The notes beneath the pieces were generated by a model, which was not told where the DNA came from, ran no database searches, and saw only the letters and a list, made by a program, of their open reading frames with translations. The translations under genes and the position numbers were made by a program. Of a stretch of DNA of 64,000 nucleotides, positions 11,030 through 23,719 are shown in pieces. Source of the DNA: Sipunculus nudus (taxonomy: Eukaryota > Annelida > Sipuncula > Golfingiida > Sipunculidae); the NCBI GenBank assembly GCA_026874595.1, contig CM049309.1, forward strand, positions 43,043,079 to 43,107,078, written 5' to 3'. The first letter of the stretch is position 1. Each line of letters opens with the position of its first letter.

Positions 11030-14000
11030 AAACGAAACACTATCTATCACATAAAATCTTCTTTATTGAATGTACTATAATACTAATACGTAATAATACG
11101 TAATGGATTGGTCGATTAAATGAATGTATAACTATGGTAGTAAACCATCCCATGGTAGTTTTATGTCGGTGTTATATTTCAATGTAATTGTTCTTTATTC
11201 GTGGCACAACAATGGCATTTCCAATTGTATTAAAGCAATTAATTTTATAACAGACCTGGTCTACTAATGTCGTATCTGGTTATGTTTACATCATACTTAC
11301 TAAGGACTACTGTTGTTTCCTGAATTTTCCGCGTTTTCAACATTTTTTTCAATGGTGTGTTTAGTGTTTCACTAGAAATTTGTTTCTAGGGCAACGGTAA
11401 TCATTCGACGTAACTATGGCATGGTTTATTAAAAGATAAATATTTGATCGCACCTATTGGATGTTATTCTTTTAACAAATTTAACTGATAGATAAACGCA
11501 CATACACACACATATAAATATATATATATTTCACATGGAATTATAAAATCACCACATTATTAAAAAGAACGATTCGGTGAAGATTTCACCATTTTTCAAT
11601 AGACCCACCGTACGGTTTTGGCACACAGACTCTCTTGCCCGTAATTCCTAACTTATTCATTCTTCCCCTGCCCAAGATATGTTAAAAGACTTTCCGACGA
11701 CGAGCGAAAGTGTTCTGGTTCACCATTGAAAAAAATGATTTTTTTCTTATACAAAAAGAGAAAAAACATGGTCTTTGTTCAGCTGTATATCTTCTTTCCC
11801 ATTAACTAAAAAGGGGAAAAACAAGAACTTCTGGCTCACATTTGACCTGAGCAGAGCAGACGGCGATTTCGTGCGATTACATAGAAAAACATCGCAAATT
11901 TAAGCTGAAATTCAGGTCCAAGTATTTGGTCCAAAATACAGTAATGTTTATTGAACATAATTAGAAATCTTGGTTATTAACACGAAAGTATGATTTAAAG
12001 GACACTGAAGACAGGTAACATGAATTCTTACTTGAAAACTGGCAAAGCTGGCCAGATATATATGGTCCCTAAATAAGAATGCAGTTTGGATGGCAATGAT
12101 TAAAGAAATATATCGGCACCCGTTGTTTCATTTCTACCTACGTTTCCAAAACCCAACATATTATGCAAAGGAAGAACCATAAAAAGTTACCGACTCGATG
12201 AAATTTATTGTGCTGTGAACATGACTTCAGGCAGCCCTGCAGGTTTTAGAGTGAAGGGCAATTTATTTTCATATGTAGAATAGATAACGCTGCATATCAA
12301 ATAGATCGCTAAGTTTTAATTAACTATTTCGACACCGAAATAATGGGTATCCAGCTGACATGCTCGATATAATATTAACTTTCATTATCATATAATCCAC
12401 ATTTGGAAACGCGGTTTATCGGGCCAATAAAACCTCCCTGCATGCTGCCCGCCAGGAGGTTTGGTGGTATGTTAAGTATTCATGCGGCCAGACTTTGGCG
12501 ATATATACTTTACTTTGGAGAGTTTAGTAACACATCGGACCGATTAGAAACGACCTCGGATCAACGGACCTTAATGATATTAAGGCCCAGGCGCGTATAA
12601 TCGCATGGTCCAATAGAATCACAAAATGGCCGACCAGCCGTGGTCAGTTCCCCAGAGCCTCACAATATGAAAATGTTAGGCAATCATGGTTTCGTTGTCT
12701 TTTAGAGCAGCGTGGCTGTAATGCTATATGTATGCATTTTAGGAAATTTAATGGCTCTTTTGTGCATCATGTCTGTCTTTCGCCAGCTCGTGAAATATAT
12801 AGCGTCGGTTTTATTTGATGTCTGACCCAGTGGAAAAGTATATTTTAAGTTCTTCAGTTCCCCACCCCCACTTGTAATATAAAGCTGTTATAGTCGGACA
12901 GGTATGACGTAATATAAAAAGTCATCACCTCAGTGATAATTTACATATTGGTGTTTAAGTCAAGTTGAGCTTCACCATTCCAGCTCTATCGTTCATCTCT
13001 TGTGTGGCTGGGAAAGAAATCCACCGGGGCAGAGGACGGCTTTTTTATACAAAGAAAAAATGAACGCATCACACGAGAAGCGAACATATCCCTTCAGGGG
13101 TATCATAGGAAAAATGATGACTTCATAAGAAAACACCTGTGTGGTTCACAGTGAATAAAAGGCCCAGAGGCCAGTTAAATACGAGTTTAGTATGTCTCAA
13201 ATGGGCTTGACGACCGGCTGCTCTCTGTAAAGGGCTTACTAAAGATCAACTTGCACTGATGTATTCCTTCCAATACGCTCATGAAGAAGCCCGACGAATT
13301 CATCAATTTTGAATTCCTGGCCAGGCTGGGCTTTCATCTGGATTTGTGTCTACGTTTTCCTTCCTGACATGAAATTCCATCTCTTTATTGGGTAGACCTA
13401 ACCTTAAAGATAATATGTCATCAGTTCCCATGCACTGAAGCGGTGGCGCCACCTAGAGCACCCTTTTGAAAAATCCATTTAGTACCAACCCCATCTTGAC
13501 CTTGAAACATACATTTTATACAGGAATTACTTTATATATTGTCCCACAATAATCGAGGTTGAATCTCATTCACAATAAATATCCACATAAATAACAGTGC
13601 AAGTGGGTTGTAACGCCCTGGGCTAACGTTAACTCCGAGTGGTTGCTGCGATCCTGAGGATATAAAGAACTGGCGGCGAAAGGAGAGGATAGAATGGACT
13701 TTTGTATCCAGTGGGCTCAGCTCTGCAGTTTCTCTTGTGCTCCAGAATATCTCTTAAAGAGGTTATTTATAGAGAAAGAGAGGACCTAACTCATCGGGGC
13801 TATGCAGATATATCACCTCCAGCGTGGTATCATGCAAAAAATAATAACAAGTATCGTTCTTATGTATATGCAACGTGTATTGGATCACTCGAGTTCTGAA
13901 CACTTTATATTATTGCTCTACTGTAGAGAGCCGCGAAACGGTTCTCCCCCATTGCAGGCAGACTTAAATTAGATAATTACCACTTAATCTGCGTTAAGCA

Positions 14001-17000
14001 GTATGACCAGTAAAGAAACGGTCAAAATGTGGAGAGCCATTTAAACCAGCATTACCGATTCATCGTCTTTCGTCTAGTGCTTGTGTGGCAAAGCAAAGCC
14101 GACGCCATAGCTTCATAGTTCTGGTAGGTTAGGAAAGAAATACGATATGTTCAGACATGAGGTCAAATCTGAATTGAATTTGATTTGAATCGGAATTAGA
14201 GGAAAATATTATGAGTAAGAACAGGATGGCTAAAAAATAAAAAAAAGAAATATCATTATATTACATGGATGTTAACAGATTCAGGTGAACTGGGATAAAG
14301 CAATGGACATAAGTTTCAGCTCTTACATTACATTTATGAGTATGTCATTACAGTCCTGCCAAAAGTAAGTAACGAAAAAAAGAGTAGATGCTCTGGAAAA
14401 AAGCGGCAATTCCCACTTTTTCCCACACAGATTGAATAACAATTTGCTTTGCATTCCACAAATGTGTACATATATATTGCCCAAAGTTATAAACATACAT
14501 GGTGCATATCCTCCTGCATACAGATGTTATGACACATGCTGGACATTTGCACACATAAAATTGCGAAATGTGTCATTTTTCTAACTGGACTATCAAGTTA
14601 ACTGCATTCATGTTATTCGTTTTTCACTCTTTTTTTTAGCAGCACTTACTTTTCAGTGACAAAAAAAATCGATATATACTATTTACCTCCTGCTACAATA
14701 GACCAGTTAGAACGTAACATATACACATACTTAGTATGCGAAGCACATCTTTAGTCAGTTTGTAATAAAAAAAACTGATAATTTCTCTCTTTTTCACTAT
14801 TTATTTCAAAGAAGCTACTCTTATTTTACCAGAGAACTTACTCTTTTTTCTGTCATTTACCTTTGACATGACTGCATAACTATATTCTTTGCTGTAGCGA
14901 TGACCTGAGTAAGTAATTTCATGACATGATTTTCAAACTAGGTGGTAAAATAACAAACTCATATGTCTTGATATGTATATAGAAGTGTGTGTCATGTTGG
15001 TTTCTTGATAAACATTCATTTCTGTTTCTGTTTCATCGTATATTGATTATACACCGTGCTTTATTCTCTTCCCACCAAGTGCCACATTGTCGGGTTTTAA
15101 GGTGATGTTGACCTTGTGGAATTATCAACAAAACGGGGGAACGTAATGTGTCCCATTTCGCAAACGAGGCTCCTTTGTTATCTGTCTCCGAGTGTGCTCC
15201 TTAACATCCATAAATTCCTGTCTAGCCATGCGCGCGCAGAATGAGACGCCTCGTAAGAAATGCTATCAGCTTGATGATAAGCCAAACAAGATGAGCATTC
15301 GATAGTCTCTTACTGGTTGGCGGTGGCGGGAGCCTGCACGTCAGAGCTGTGGGAAATGGGAGAAATGTAATAAATGCTGAGCGACAATCACGTGACACAA
15401 GTTGTCATGTGATTGACCCCGATCAGCGGACATAACGACCTGAGAGGATCGGTTGGAATGAATTGCCTATGACTGGACGGCCGCTGCTCGTTTGTATGTA
15501 TTGTACTGCGCAATCCGAGTTACTCCCCGAGGTGGGAAAGCGTGTCAGAATGAGGTTAGCTCATCCGACCAAATATACAAAATTATGATTTTATGTTTGG
15601 ATGAAAAAAATAAGATTGTTGTGCAAAACCTGTCCTGTATAAGAACCAAGGTCGTGGAACGTGTTTTGTTTGGAACATCAAGACCTTATGTAGCCAAATA
15701 TTTTAAGGCATGTCAAAAGAGCGCAAATGCCAGTCATATAAAGTTAAGTCATATATCTTTAAAGTACTTTACTATCATGTCAACTGCATGCACAGGGGCA
15801 GTATTAATATTATTTATCCCCTCCCTTGTATAAAAAAACCCTTTAAAGTGAAATATCAACAAATTATAATTAACAATGCGTGGTATTTGTAAAATATATA
15901 TATTTTTGCCCTCTGTGGTTTATGTGAACCGTGTATTATGCCTACTCTGATTTTATTCAAATCCTAGACTACTCAATGTCGTTGATTTAGAAGTATATCA
16001 TTATATTTTTTAAACATTTAACGTGAACCCACCGGGATGGTGATTCTGATACGTCATTTTATTGATTTTAGATGATACAACCTGAGCTCAGTCAGCTAAT
16101 CACAGACACCATTTATATCAGAATTTGATCAGGGATGGGCGGCGAGCGGTGTTCCCGAAGGCGGACCAAAACCATCAAGAACATTTAGTTCATGGGTTCC
16201 ATGTTTCACTGATTTAACCGCTTACCGGGTTTCTGGTTTCTGAAGACATCTAACAACAAACGCGCAAACACGTGCATAAAATCTACAGGTGCTGTGGACC
16301 AAAGAGATGTCTTATTTTGCATTTATATACTCATCACTATTTTTTCACAATTTCACGAATATATTTTACACATATTTATAAAGTATTGTTTAATCTTGAG
16401 ATTTCTCGTGTTACGCTTGTAAAATACCTGCTTTTTCAGAGTGTGTATGTTTGTGATATGTGTATTTATTATAACTCTCTTCATCAGCAGAAAAAGCATT
16501 CAGGGACCCCTTGTATTTTTTTAATATGTCTGTTCGCTGGACAAATTAATGACTGCGCGAAAGAAGGGACACAAAGAAATATTGTTACAGGAAAATCAAT
16601 GAAGTTGAACCCATGGATGATTAAATAAAACACACGTCTGTGGACGAAAATGGCGCCGGGTCAGGCTGAAGCAGATGCTACGGGGTTGCAACAATTAACT
16701 AAAACGATTTGCCTCAAGTTTTTTCACCTGTTGTGACTTCCCCCAGATTATTCTGTTCCCTTCCGTTGGCCTTGGGCATGTCAAGAAACTGCGTCTAGTT
16801 GCTCATATAGATATCATCGTGTGGTTAGACTTGGCTGATTTAAGCAGACGTGGCATGCCAGCCGACGTGCGGTTCCTCGGTCAAGGCTCCTTGCTGAGCG
16901 TTCTGCTCAGCCGGTTGGCCGGATGTGTAATAAATTTACCCGAGTCTCCCCTATTATTTGAAGATCCGCATCAGTGGCGGCCGGTCTCCACTTTTGCAGT

Positions 17001-17225
17001 CGTTATATATCAAATGGCAGTTTCTATAAATGAGGAATGTTTGAAAATTTCGTGCGTAGCAATTTTACTGAAAGGGACCGTTAATCTTGATAAAACTTGG
17101 TTATCCGGAGTCAATTGATTATACTGTATTGCTTCACGGCGCAAAAGGGCTGCGATTTACGTTCAATGAGGTTTGTGACATTTCGTTCTTATTAAAGGTA
17201 CATGGTCTCCATCTTTCACAGAAAG
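11030..17225. other. Gene-free stretch
   Basis: Several chance frames of 60-118 codons (for example 15492-15833, 16272-16628 and 16819-17118, all +) have no recognisable domain. A 13-bp-stem hairpin lies at 15385-15415. A GC-richer island at about 16640-16990 includes a hairpin GCTGAGC/GCTCAGC near 16895. No RNA gene or exon can be supported. Confidence 0.5.
15385..15415. repeat. Hairpin with E-box arms
   Basis: CAATCACGTGACA and TGTCATGTGATTG form a 13-bp stem with one mismatch around a 5-nt loop. The arms carry CACGTG and CATGTG, both E-box forms bound by bHLH-zip factors in animals. Regulatory function is inference. Confidence 0.5.
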
Positions 17226-17228
17226 GTA

Positions 17229-17440
17229 CAGTGGCGTATCTAGGATTGAAAAAAAAAGATGGGCACAAACCCCCCAAAGACGTGTATAAATGTCCATGAG
17301 ATTAAGCATCTTACACTGAAAAGCCCAACCCGACTGCATGATGACAATGTGATCGTTATACAGTGGGTTTTTCGGAGGTGCACATTCAGGCCCTTTAAAC
17401 AGAATGGGAGGGTTCAAAAGATATCTATAAAATATATCTT
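17229..17440. mobile_element. Possible CAGTGGCGTA-type MITE remnant
   Basis: Starts CAGTGGCGTATCTAGG, a terminal sequence I associate with common animal MITEs, followed by G- and C-rich runs. No clean opposite terminus is visible; GTATACGCTA near 17500 is a weak candidate. A possible relative with GGGGCGTAAATATAGG and GACGCCACTGC ends lies at about 39768-39925. Confidence 0.3.
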
Positions 17441-17920
17441 TTACATACTGAATGGGGTATATGGGCCATCCACCAATTATTTTTGTAAATTAGACTAAGG
17501 TATACGCTATTTTAGGGTTATCAGTATCAAACAATTCTCTAATTGTGCAACCTAAAAGGTCCGAAACGGTGCTACGCACATCCCTGTCGACAAATGACTC
17601 TTCGGAAAAGCGAATCCCCTTGACTTATTTACTTTTCTACAAGCATAATAGAGTGAATCCATAGCTATGTATAACTCTTATCTTTTGACCAACATTACTA
17701 TTAATAAGTGTCTCGCTTCTTAAGCATTTGATAAACGTGTAAGGAATCAGTGTGGCTTCTTGACCTTTTGACAAACATCAGAGCCTCAGCGTTAGGAGTG
17801 TGGTCGACAAATTAATACCGAACCTTTGTGGTTCTTTGACCGTTTCATAAACACCAGAGTAAATTGTTATGGAACCTAATATAAACAGATCACGTATGCG
17901 TGATGATCACAAAACATAAA

Positions 17921-17938
17921 AATCTCCTAAAGGAGATT
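17921..17938. repeat. Hairpin in the U5 end of the LTR
   Basis: AATCTCC and GGAGATT form a perfect 7-bp stem with a TAAA loop, downstream of the LTR polyadenylation signal in the LTR sense. Confidence 0.6.
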
Positions 17939-18029
17939 AAAAAATCAGATTCTGTAACACTATGCAGCGTGAAATGTCTAGGGGAATGAAAAAAGAAGTC
18001 ATTGGTTTTTTGTTAACAAATAGCTATAA

Positions 18030-18035
18030 TTTATT
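18030..18035 (-). terminator. Polyadenylation signal of the solo LTR
   Basis: AATAAA on the minus strand, about 360 nt downstream of the LTR TATA box. T-rich sequence follows, as at a 3' processing site. Confidence 0.6.
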
Positions 18036-18390
18036 CTTAAAACAACCCTAATAATACAATACACTAAATCAATACAATTATACAGTAAAACAGCCATATA
18101 GCAACAAGTCAATACAATCACACAGAAAGATAATGGTACAATACCTGGATACCAATACCGTCACCACGATAAGTCCTTTAAATGTAAACTCTCGGAGAAT
18201 GACAGTCCTGTGGAAAGTTCTTTCAACAACCCAGAAAGTAAACTGAAGTCCAAAAGCATAAAATCCAGGAGAAAGTCTTTAAAAATGTATAATTGCCGCA
18301 TTCGTCGGATAAGGTCTTAGAATCTGACACACGCTTCTACGTCCGCTGGAATCTGCTCTGCTGTCTGTCCTCTGGTTCTAAAAAAACAGC

Positions 18391-18401
18391 CCTTTTATAT
18401 A
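18391..18401 (-). promoter_or_regulatory. TATA box of the solo LTR
   Basis: TATATAAAAGG on the minus strand, about 265 nt from the LTR 5' end. It would direct transcription leftward across R and U5 into the neighbouring minisatellite. Confidence 0.65.
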
Positions 18402-19065
18402 CCTTCACACCCCAAGCCAGGAATTTTACACTTCTCGAACAGTCTATAAGTTCCTGCACAACACGCGTTTCAGGAATTATCGAAAAGACATCGCTGTGCG
18501 TACCTCCACATACCAGGGCCATCACGTGACCCACGACCAGGCGTGAAAATCCAAGGCTCACATGACAGCGAGAGTTCAACCAGTACGGATTAAACATAAA
18601 ATGTAACAACAACACGAGTTACGCCCGTGCCACACAATAAAAAGATCACCCGTAACAAAATATCTTTGTTTCTTTGACCGTTTGATAAACACCAGAGTGA
18701 ATATCTTTGGTTCTTTGGCTGTTTGATTAACACCAGAATAAATATCTTTGGTTCTTTGGCCGTTTCATAAACACCAGAGGGAAAATCTTTGGTTCTTGGA
18801 CCGTTTGTTAAACACCAGAAAAAATATCTTTGGTTCTTTGACCGTTTGATAAACACAAGAGTGAATATCTTTGGTTCTTTGGCCGTTTAATAAACACCAG
18901 AGTGAATATCTTTGGTTCTTTGGCCGTTTAATAAACACCAGAGTGAATATCTTTGGTTCTTTGGCCGTTTGATAAACACCAGAGTGAATATCTTTGGTTC
19001 TTTGACCGTTTGATAAACACCAAAATGAATATCTTTGGTTCTTTGACCGTTTGATAAACACCAGA

Positions 19066-19311
19066 GTGAATATCATTGGTTCTTTGACCATTTGATAAAC
19101 ACCAGAGTGAATATCTTTGGTTCTTTGACCATTTGATAACCAACAGAGTGAATATCTTTGGTTCTTTGTCCGTTTGATAAACACCATAGTGAATATCATT
19201 GGTTCTTTGACCATTTGATAAACACCAGAGTGAATATCTTTGGTTCTTTGACCATTTGATAACCAACAGAGTAAATATCTTGGGTTCTTTGTCCGTTTGA
19301 TAAACACCATG
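19066..19311. repeat. 123-bp higher-order repeat within the 41-bp array
   Basis: Three unit types occur in the order A-B-C twice: 19066-19188 and 19189-19311. A has ATCATTGG with ACCATTTG, B has ACCATTTG with AACCAACAG, and C has GTCCGTTTG with ACACCAT. The two 123-bp blocks are nearly identical, so the triplet duplicated as a block, as in satellite higher-order arrays. Confidence 0.85.
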
Positions 19312-20109
19312 GTGAATATCTTTGGTTCTTTGTCCGTTTGATAAACACCAGAGTGAATATCTTTGGTTCTTTGTCCGTTTGATAAACACCAGGATGAATA
19401 TCTTTGGTTCTTTGTCCCTTTGATAAACACCAGGATGAATATCTTTGGTTCTTTGTCCGTTTGATAAACACCAGGATGAATATCTTTGGTTCTTTGACCG
19501 TTTGATAAACACCAGGATGAATATCTTTGGTTCTTTGTCCGTTAGATAAACACCAGGATGAATATCTTTGGTTCTTTGTCCCTTTGATAAACACAAGGAT
19601 GAATATCTTTGGTTCTTTGTCCGTTTGATAAACACCAGAGTGAATATCTTTGGTTCTTTGTCCGTTTGATAAACAACAGAGTGAATATCTTTGGTTCTTT
19701 GACTGTTCGCCAAACACCAGAGCGAATATCTGCTGTTCTTTGACCGGACCAGATAACAAACACTAGAGCATATCTCTAAAGTTGTACGACCAGACCGTGT
19801 AGCAATCACCAGAGCGTATCTCTTTTGTGCTTTGACCGTGTGACAACACCTGAGCAAATATATCTGATTATTTGACATTTGACAAACACCAGAGTGAATC
19901 TCTCTGGTTCTTTGTTCGTTTAAAAAACAGCAGAATGAATCTCTCTGTAGCTTGTTCACCGTTTGACAGACACAACAGAGAATTTGTTATGCTTTTTTGG
20001 CCTTTAGACAAATTACAGAGTGAATCTCTGTGGTTTTAAGCAAACTACGGCTATGTTCCCTCTAGAAATACTTTACAGCAAATGGCCTTGACATTTAACT
20101 AATGGTTCT

Positions 20110-22950
20110 TTGTTGCAGTGTTGCCATTCTACGGTAATTAGATCGAATTAGTTCGATGTGCGGGTTTGATGATAAACATCCACCAGCAGAAGTTTTGCTT
20201 CTCTAACATGAATCTAACAAGCTAAAGAGAAATTATGTTCCTTCTGTACGTTTGTCCATATACATACTATGTATTGTTACACGGACTTTGTTTCAAGTAG
20301 CATTTATCTCTAAGTATGAATCCTTCCTATTCTATGAACTTCTTTGCAATGTCACTTGTGTTTTGCTTGTATCGTACTGTCATATTATTTAAGTCGATTG
20401 GTGATTGTATTGTACTGTTGTAGAAGTTTCTTTTTGTAAGACGATTTTATTTGGAATAAAAAAGATATTCAAGTAGACCTTATCAGTGAAATGATTTTTA
20501 ACATTATGGAAAGTAATGGATGTTTGCGGCAATGGGACTATTGAGCAAGCAACAGAGCGAACCCAAACGGCTTTACGACCGTTTTACAGGCAAAAGAGTA
20601 TGAAGAAGATCCACGAGGAAAATTCAGAAAATGTTGCAAGTTTCAAATTTGTAAATGTTGAGGCAAAAGTGTATGGGTTACGATAGAGCACCAAATGTTT
20701 TATAATTCTCATACCTTTCACAGGAGTATCCGTTCTATATATTTCAGCCCCTTGGCAGCTGAACCCACTTATCTGTATAAACGTACTTGTCTTGTACAAT
20801 CACATTTTTGATTAGACGTGTGTACAGTTTATTGATTTTTTGTTCAATTTGTTAGGGGAGCGTAAAAGAAATGTCTAGAATGTAAGAGATCAAATGTTAT
20901 AAAACCTCCAGCAATTATTTTCTTCATAGCTATCATAGCCAGGTGTTCTCTTAATGTATATTTTTTTAAGTATATTAAATATCTGTTGATAGCATTTGTG
21001 CTCTAATATGTTTTTTTAATACATTAACTATCTGTTGATAGCATTTTTGCTCTAATATGTTTGGTGTCTATAAATCAAAGCGGAATGAATCAAGCAAGAG
21101 AAAAAGTCTTGCTTTAAAAATACAAGAATGATTAAGAAAATTGTATTTTGGCATATTCATGTATATTTTACATCCTAAATGGCACGAACCTTGCAGCCGT
21201 ATTTCCCAGGCATGATAACCAATTGGATTTATGAGCATCATCTATAAAGTCTGTCAGCTAACAAACGGTCCCTCAAGATATAGTGCACTTATTAACAAAT
21301 CTTTAAACAAGATATAGCACGGATCTTTTTGGCCGGAGCTTGCCCCGTTGGGCTTTATGGCGGACACCAGAGCACGGCCATTGATTGGGTACACGCTCGT
21401 ATATTTTTCATACTAAATGTACAGGTCAAGATGTCAAACCAATTATACGCAGGATACAACAATTTAAGTTGTAGCTTGTAAATCATTATAACCCTGGATT
21501 TCTGCAGCGGCCTCTCAACTTCCCTATGAATATTTCTCTATTGCGGCCCATGTCACCGGTGGTGGTAGCTATGAACAGTTAGAAGATGTGGACGACAGTC
21601 CGTCAGAGATACGCATAAGTTCCCAATACAAGTCAGTATTTCTTCTGCATTCCCAGAGAAGGTTTCCCCAGACCAAATTTATCGATTCCACCCACAACGC
21701 ATGGCCAGAATACAGGCAAGTGGCTGCCGTCGTTAAAATCTTATTTTCTGCATGGTGTCTTTGAAGAAATAACTTTGGGATCACAGGGTGAAAGAAATGA
21801 GGCGCGCCATGTTTTCAAGGTGCAACCCTCGCTCTAGGGATGCGTGTATGAGTGTGTACATTTTGAGTTCTCTCTTTTGGAAAAATCAATGTAACTGAAC
21901 AGTCATTACCATGCTTTGTTTGAATAGAGATTAGTCAATACAATAATGGTCTTACGCCAAAGAAAATATATTCTTTGTTATCACAATAAAATTACATGCA
22001 AATATCAATATTAATACGTGAGACTGTGATTCGCTGTGGGACTTCGGTGACTCGCGGTTCACATTTGTATGAAACACTCTCTGAATGGATAGGTTCAGGT
22101 AAGCTTATTTTGTTTAAAGTGAATTCAAATGTCAGAAGATCACATTTCAAATTGTTATCCAGACTATCTTCACAGGAGGTGACATTTGATTAGATTCAAA
22201 CAAAAAGATGTTTGATATTAACGAGGAGGGCTACGCCTGTTAACACACGAGAAGCCGTGTAGTGATTACTTGGAGGTTATAATCGTCAAGGTGATCCCTT
22301 GACAACAAATAGATGAACCATTTAGCAATATCTACTTAAGCGACCTTCAAACCATATTTGCTGGAATCAAATTCGGTTATCGGGCATAAAACTTAACTGA
22401 TCTTTCTAACGTAAAATACAATTTTTTTTCAAGATGGCGGCTTTGGACCTTACCCAATGTCCTAATTAATAGAACCCGAGTAGAATTAATGACTGTGAAC
22501 GGACAGGGAAATTTATTGCACAGCAGGTTCAGGTTAGATTCGTTTTCGGAACGCCAGCAACCTCTATTGTTTTAAGGCCTTGGGCCTCTGACCGCCATCT
22601 CCCTTCAATACACCAGGCGTTAAGAAACTCTTCTTCCTTCACCAGCGCCAATACTGCACAGTGTATATCAACATGGTCAGTGTGTATAGACTACTTGAGC
22701 GTGCGTTACTCCTGTTAACAATGCACTACATCATGTGACCTAGTCATTTTTAGCTTTCCTGTCTATTTGTCATTTGGTCAATTCACACAAACATAATCTA
22801 TGACTAAGATGCCAACTCTGTACTTGCTTTATATAAATATTTATTGTACACTTACTGAAGCAAGTGATCACCTACGAGTCGGCACGTCTTTGCTTTAAAT
22901 CAGCCTCTGTTCATGCTATCCAGATTTTTTTCACCACAACTCGTGCAAAA
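20110..22950. other. Gene-free stretch
   Basis: AT-rich sequence with chance frames up to 71 codons. I see no gene, RNA or clear mobile element. A short near-duplicate of about 75 bp (TAAATATCTGTTGATAGCATTTGTGC-type text) occurs at about 20965-21060. Confidence 0.5.
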
Positions 22951-22954
22951 CGAC

Positions 22955-23075
22955 CAGAGTATCGATAGAGCCGGGTATCGGAAGAATTATTTATATTGAT
23001 TACGGCCCGGCTTCGGAGATCGATTATCGATAAAATTAGGGACAAGCGAATATCGATAAAGTATCGATTTTTTTC
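22955..23075. repeat. ATCGATA-rich low-complexity element
   Basis: TATCGATA, ATCGATTATCGATA and AATATCGATAAAGTATCGATT recur within 120 bp. Related vocabulary occurs at 37020-37070 with a perfect palindrome. This looks like a dispersed low-complexity family. Confidence 0.45.
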
Positions 23076-23574
23076 GTTACAAAGGTGTCCGTCAAAAGCA
23101 CCTTAATATCCGTACCTGGCAGCATCGTGACCGCGGTTAAGCAATGATGGAAAAAAAAACCGTAGCGTTGTCTTGGTGACTAGACAAAAAGACTTGTGTT
23201 CCAACTGCACTTAATTAACCTTGAAATACCTAAATAGACTTTTAACCCTCTTCGTTGCAAAATTTTCCATGTGACAAAGGTTAAGGATATGCATAGATAT
23301 TTTTCGGTTTGCTGCATCAGTTTATCTTTATTTTTATATATTGATTATTGTCAGAGCCGTACGATTCTTGTAAAAGCTACCGATAAACTTTCATGGAAAT
23401 ACTCGATATTCATACTGTCCCATGAAGCAGCTCTTATGGTTCTTGATTTTTTATTAGTTACTATTTTATTAAACAACTTCAGTCGACATTTCATAAGCAA
23501 ATTATATTATTATGACATCAAGCAGAAGACATTGATTCATTTTCACTCCACGTCTTAAGTTTAACTGCTAAAAG

Positions 23575-23715
23575 TACCCATTACAGTACTCATGAGTACA
23601 TTTGGAGTACTCGGTACTCGTACACGAATACTGTCATGAAATAGCTAAAATACTCGTCCTCGAGTACTTTATAAGTACACAGTACTCGTACTCGAGTAAT
23701 TTCTTGTACTCGGAC
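23575..23715. repeat. TACTCG/GAGTAC word cluster
   Basis: Dense recurrence of GTACTCG, CTCGAGTAC and GAGTACT in about 140 bp. It is similar in style to the GACTCG clusters at 5.1, 32.2 and 33.4 kb but uses a different core word. Confidence 0.6.
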
Positions 23716-23719
23716 CCTA

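Larger units (their letters stand above)
17861..18661 (-). mobile_element. Solo LTR of an LTR retrotransposon (793 bp) with 4-bp target-site duplication
   Basis: The LTR is 17865-18657. On the minus strand it begins TGTTACGG and ends CCATAACA, an 8-bp terminal inverted repeat with one mismatch and TG...CA ends. AAAT is duplicated at 17861-17864 and 18658-18661. Deleting the LTR and one AAAT restores a normal 41-bp minisatellite junction, so the empty site is visible. A TATA box (TATATAAAAGG, plus positions 18391-18401) and a polyadenylation signal (AATAAA, plus 18030-18035) lie about 360 nt apart in the correct order on the minus strand, giving a U3-R-U5 layout. No internal gag-pol is present, so it is a product of LTR-LTR recombination. 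The superfamily cannot be set from the LTR. Confidence 0.9.
17660..20110. repeat. 41-bp minisatellite array, interrupted by a solo LTR
   Basis: The unit is 41 bp, with words GTGAATATC, TTTGGTTCTTTG, CCGTTTGATAAACACCAGA. About 26 well-conserved units run from 18662 to about 19740. Degenerate units flank them (about 17660-17864 and 19740-20110), the decay expected when unequal exchange homogenises the centre. Units differ at the base after GTTCTTTG (GGCC, GACC or GTCC forms), and these variants come in blocks. The minus strand has no stop codon in most units in any of the three frames, so long overlapping minus frames arise (343 codons at 18928-19959, 221 at 18765-19430, 187 at 19196-19759) with a 41-residue peptide period. 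I treat them as read-through, not a gene. Confidence 0.93.

Noticed and set aside
13921-13945. CTGTAGAGAGCCGCGAAACGG, hammerhead-like
   Set aside because: The core would be CUGUAGA, which breaks the invariant A6 position, and no stem I pairing is seen.
18928-19959. Long minus-strand open frame (343 codons) with KEPKIFTLVFIKR-type repeats
   Set aside because: It is the 41-bp minisatellite read through; two other frames over the same DNA are equally open, and no start context or domain supports it.
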